A stretch of DNA of 64,000 nt from Pseudomonas fluorescens. Lineage in GTDB: Bacteria; Pseudomonadota; Gammaproteobacteria; Pseudomonadales; Pseudomonadaceae. Below, piece by piece: positions 61,318-64,000 of the stretch (position 1 is its first letter; the number at the start of each line of letters is the position of its first letter). The notes under the pieces are model-generated. The model worked only from the letters and a program-made list of their open reading frames with translations. It was not told the DNA's origin and made no database searches. The position numbers and the translations under genes were made by a program. The stretch spans positions 62,001 to 126,000 of the forward strand of contig NZ_MSDF01000062.1 of assembly GCF_002022275.1 (NCBI RefSeq), read 5' to 3'.

Positions 61318-62757
61318 ATGTCGCTGTTGATCCGTGGCGCCACCGTAATTACCCATGATGAAAGTTACCGCGCCGACGTTTTATGCGCAGGCGGTCTAAT
61401 TCGCGCTATTGGCACGGATCTGGATGTTCCCGCCGGCACAGAAGTACTCGATGGCAGCGGCCAATACTTGATGCCCGGCGGCATCGACCCTCATACCCAC
61501 ATGCAACTGCCCTTCATGGGCACCGTGGCCAGCGAAGACTTTTTCAGCGGCACGGCAGCAGGTCTGGCGGGGGGCACCACGTCGATCATCGACTTCGTGA
61601 TTCCCAACCCGCAACAATCCTTGATGGAAGCCTTTCACCAGTGGCGCGGCTGGGCGGAAAAATCCGCATCCGACTACGGTTTTCACGTGGCGATCACCTG
61701 GTGGAGCGAGCAGGTGCGTGAGGAAATGGCCGAGCTGGTCAGCCATCACGGCATCAACAGCTTCAAGCATTTCATGGCCTACAAGAACGCAATCATGGCC
61801 GCCGACGACACGTTGGTTGCCAGTTTCGAACGCTGCCTGGAACTGGGCGCGGTGCCCACGGTGCACGCGGAGAACGGCGAGCTGGTGTATCACCTGCAAC
61901 GCAAGCTGATGGCCCAAGGCATCACCGGGCCGGAAGCGCACCCACTGTCGCGGCCGTCCCAAGTGGAAGGCGAAGCCGCCAGCCGCGCGATTCGGATCGC
62001 CGAGACCATTGGCACGCCGCTGTACCTGGTCCACGTTTCGACCAAGGAAGCCCTCGACGAAATCACCTATGCTCGGGCCAAAGGCCAACCGGTGTACGGC
62101 GAAGTGCTTGCCGGCCACCTGCTGCTGGATGACAGCGTGTACCGACACCCCGACTGGCAGACCGCCGCCGGCTACGTGATGAGCCCACCGTTTCGCCCGC
62201 GCGGGCATCAAGAGGCGCTGTGGCACGGCCTGCAATCGGGCAACCTGCACACCACCGCCACCGACCATTGCTGCTTCTGCGCCGAGCAAAAAGCGGCCGG
62301 GCGTGACGACTTCAGCAAGATCCCCAACGGCACCGCCGGGATCGAAGACCGCATGGCGCTGCTGTGGGATGAGGGCGTCAACACCGGGCGCCTGTCGATG
62401 CAGGAATTCGTCGCGCTGACCTCCACCAACACCGCAAAAATCTTCAACCTTTACCCACGCAAAGGCGCGATTCGTGTGGGTGCGGATGCCGACCTGGTGC
62501 TGTGGGACCCCGAGGGTACGCGAACCATTTCCGCCAAGACCCACCATCAGAAAGTCGACTTCAACATCTTCGAAGGCAAGACCGTGCGCGGTGTGCCGAG
62601 CCACACCATCAGCCAGGGCAAGCTGGTCTGGGCCGATGGCGACCTGCGCGCCGAACGCGGTGCAGGGCGGTATGTGGAGCGGCCGGCGTATCCGGCGGTG
62701 TTCGAACAGTTGGGCAAGCGGGCGGAGCATTCCAGGCCCACGGCTGTGAAACGCTGA
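61318..62757 (+). CDS. hydA: Dihydropyrimidinase (D-hydantoinase)
   Basis: The 479-residue amidohydrolase opens the ring of dihydrouracil or dihydrothymine to give the N-carbamoyl-beta-amino acid. Metal ligands H59 and H61 lie in GGIDPHTHMQ. The carboxylated bridging lysine is K150 in SFKHFMAYK, and further histidines are in LVHVSTKEA and near residue 236. The ATG follows GAGGAA. It works between PreT/PreA (reduction) and the HyuC-type amidohydrolase. A REP pair separates it from preT. Confidence 0.95.
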   Translation: MSLLIRGATVITHDESYRADVLCAGGLIRAIGTDLDVPAGTEVLDGSGQYLMPGGIDPHTHMQLPFMGTVASEDFFSGTAAGLAGGTTSIIDFVIPNPQQSLMEAFHQWRGWAEKSASDYGFHVAITWWSEQVREEMAELVSHHGINSFKHFMAYKNAIMAADDTLVASFERCLELGAVPTVHAENGELVYHLQRKLMAQGITGPEAHPLSRPSQVEGEAASRAIRIAETIGTPLYLVHVSTKEALDEITYARAKGQPVYGEVLAGHLLLDDSVYRHPDWQTAAGYVMSPPFRPRGHQEALWHGLQSGNLHTTATDHCCFCAEQKAAGRDDFSKIPNGTAGIEDRMALLWDEGVNTGRLSMQEFVALTSTNTAKIFNLYPRKGAIRVGADADLVLWDPEGTRTISAKTHHQKVDFNIFEGKTVRGVPSHTISQGKLVWADGDLRAERGAGRYVERPAYPAVFEQLGKRAEHSRPTAVKR

Positions 62758-62764
62758 TACCGCC

Positions 62765-62838
62765 ATCGCGGGCAAGCCCGGCTCCCACACTTGATCGGAT
62801 ACACACAGCTCAACTGTGGGAGCTGGCTTGCCTGCGAT
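62765..62838. repeat. REP inverted pair 8 (reverse order)
   Basis: Arms 62765-62789 (ATCGCGGGCAAGCCCGGCTC) and 62815-62838, arranged like pair 6 with inward-facing GTGGGAG ends. It is inserted between hydA and preT. Confidence 0.88.
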
Positions 62839-62905
62839 GAGGCCAGCACAGGCAACAAAAAATGCCCAGTTAGAGGCAACCCAAAAAAACCGTGAGGCCA
62901 ACACC

Positions 62906-64000
62906 GTGATCCAGACCCTGACCCACCTCCCCCATCCCACCGAGGACGGGCCGACGCTCGCCAGCCATTTCACCGACCTGGCACCGCCGCTCAATGCCCG
63001 GCAGGCGCAACTGGAAGCCTCGCGCTGCCTGTATTGCTATGACGCGCCGTGCGTAAACGCGTGCCCCAGCGAAATCGACATCCCGTCGTTCATCCGCAAT
63101 ATCCACACCGAAAACGTACAAGGCGCTGCGCAGAAAATCCTTTCGGCCAACATCCTCGGCGGCAGCTGCGCCCGAGTCTGCCCTACCGAGATCCTCTGCC
63201 AGCAAGCCTGCGTGCGCAACAACGCCGAAGAATGCGCCCCGGTGCTGATCGGCCTGTTGCAACGCTACGCCATCGACAATGCGCACTTCAGTGAACACCC
63301 CTTCCAACGCGCCGCGCCCACCGGCAAGCGCATCGCCGTGGTCGGCGCCGGGCCGGCGGGTTTGTCCTGCGCGCACCGCAGCGCCTTGCACGGCCATGAC
63401 GTGGTGATCTTCGAAGCCCGGGAAAAAGCCGGCGGCCTGAATGAATACGGGATCGCCAAGTACAAACTGGTGGATGATTTTGCCCAGAAGGAACTGGATT
63501 TCCTTCTGCAAATCGGCGGCATCGAAATTCGTCACGGCCAGCGTTTGGGCGACAACCTGACCCTGAGCGAACTGCACCAGCAATTCGATGCCGTGTTCCT
63601 CGGCCTGGGCCTCGCGGCCAGCAAACAGCTCGGCCTGCCCCACGAAGACGCACCCGGCTTGCTTGCCGCCACCGACTACATCCGCGAACTGCGCCAGGCC
63701 GATGACCTGAGCCAACTGCCCCTCGCCGACCGCTGCATCGTGCTCGGCGCGGGCAACACCGCCATCGACATGGCCGTGCAAATGGCCCGCCTCGGCGCGC
63801 GCGACGTGAACCTGGTCTATCGCCGTGGCTTGGCGGACATGGGCGCCACTCACCACGAACAAGACATAGCCAAGGCCAATCAGGTCCGCCTGCTGACCTG
63901 GGCCCAGCCCGAAGAAGTCTTGCTCGACGAACATGGCAACGTGCGCGGTATGCGTTTCCTGCGCACACGCATGGAAAACGGTCGCCTGCACCCCACCGGC
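62906..64000 (+). CDS. preT: NAD-dependent dihydropyrimidine dehydrogenase, flavin subunit (PreT), partial
   Basis: The first 365 codons are present; the gene runs off the right edge. The N-terminal iron-sulphur region has CLYCYDAPCVNACP and CARVCPTEILCQQACV (about residues 43-100), as in PreT and the N-terminus of eukaryotic dihydropyrimidine dehydrogenase. An FAD-binding fold IAVVGAGPAGLSCAHRSA (about 145-162) and an NADH-binding fold CIVLGAGNTAIDMAVQMA (about 278-295) follow. It passes electrons to PreA, which reduces uracil or thymine. The GTG at 62906 has GAGG eight bases upstream; another GTG lies 14 bases earlier. Confidence 0.92.
   Translation, partial: MIQTLTHLPHPTEDGPTLASHFTDLAPPLNARQAQLEASRCLYCYDAPCVNACPSEIDIPSFIRNIHTENVQGAAQKILSANILGGSCARVCPTEILCQQACVRNNAEECAPVLIGLLQRYAIDNAHFSEHPFQRAAPTGKRIAVVGAGPAGLSCAHRSALHGHDVVIFEAREKAGGLNEYGIAKYKLVDDFAQKELDFLLQIGGIEIRHGQRLGDNLTLSELHQQFDAVFLGLGLAASKQLGLPHEDAPGLLAATDYIRELRQADDLSQLPLADRCIVLGAGNTAIDMAVQMARLGARDVNLVYRRGLADMGATHHEQDIAKANQVRLLTWAQPEEVLLDEHGNVRGMRFLRTRMENGRLHPTG

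Overview
The window is chromosomal DNA from a Pseudomonas of the fluorescens group. The evidence is a CbrB/sigma-54-type CrcZ/CrcY small RNA gene, a PrrF iron-responsive small RNA with a Fur box, eight REP inverted pairs of the GTGGGAG...CTCCCAC kind, MerR-type LiuR operators, and the conserved order folD / tRNA(Arg-His-Leu-His) / tig-clpP-clpX / lon-hupB-ppiD. I see no prophage, insertion sequence, integron or CRISPR array. Most of the window is core or near-core genome with small accessory islands.

Layout. 1-620: CrcY-like RNA and a REP pair. 626-7955: leucine/isovalerate catabolism, an acyl-CoA ligase divergent from liuABCD. 7952-9264: an XRE/S24 repressor without its proteolytic residues, divergent from a DUF6124 gene across two matching palindromes, then prrF. 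9537-13892: an M14 carboxypeptidase, then an ECF sigma/anti-sigma pair divergent from a catalase-like protein and cytochrome b561, with matching ECF promoters on both sides. 13889-20265: an archaic (Csu-type) chaperone-usher pilus operon with four small subunits. 20460-22889: an AFG1-type ATPase and an LRR-protein kinase. 23011-26737: YebC, then a LysR regulator and phnWX for 2-aminoethylphosphonate use. 26850-35838: metabolic and regulatory singletons (cytochrome b561, ACC deaminase-like enzyme, FadH, a nitrilase-fold protein without its catalytic Cys, AraC, DUF2242 lipoprotein, O-methyltransferase, GNAT) and a 28-residue acidic peptide gene.

35936-47218: the protein quality-control block ppiD, hupB, lon, clpX, clpP and tig, interrupted by two PixA/AidA-family genes with a long leader. 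It also holds a decayed tRNA-Asp copy between hupB and ppiD, and an orphan ECF sigma gene. 47354-47832: four tRNA genes in two terminator-bounded pairs. 48109-51706: folD, pbpG and small envelope genes. 51932-57711: a complete tripartite RND efflux operon. 57803-64000: reductive pyrimidine degradation. An amidohydrolase (hyuC type) and an NCS1 transporter face dihydropyrimidinase and preT across a 591-bp regulatory region; preT runs off the right edge.

How the genes act together. LiuABCD convert isovaleryl-CoA to HMG-CoA; liuE is not in the window. PhnW and PhnX turn 2-aminoethylphosphonate into acetaldehyde and phosphate. PreT, HydA and HyuC, with the transporter, would take uracil or thymine to beta-amino acids; the PreA partner is expected beyond the right edge. 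The most unusual signals are the paired ECF promoters, the S24-like repressor lacking Ser and Lys, the tRNA-Asp relic, and a REP that supplies the C-terminus and stop codon of a cytochrome gene. All family assignments come from reading motifs; no database search was run.
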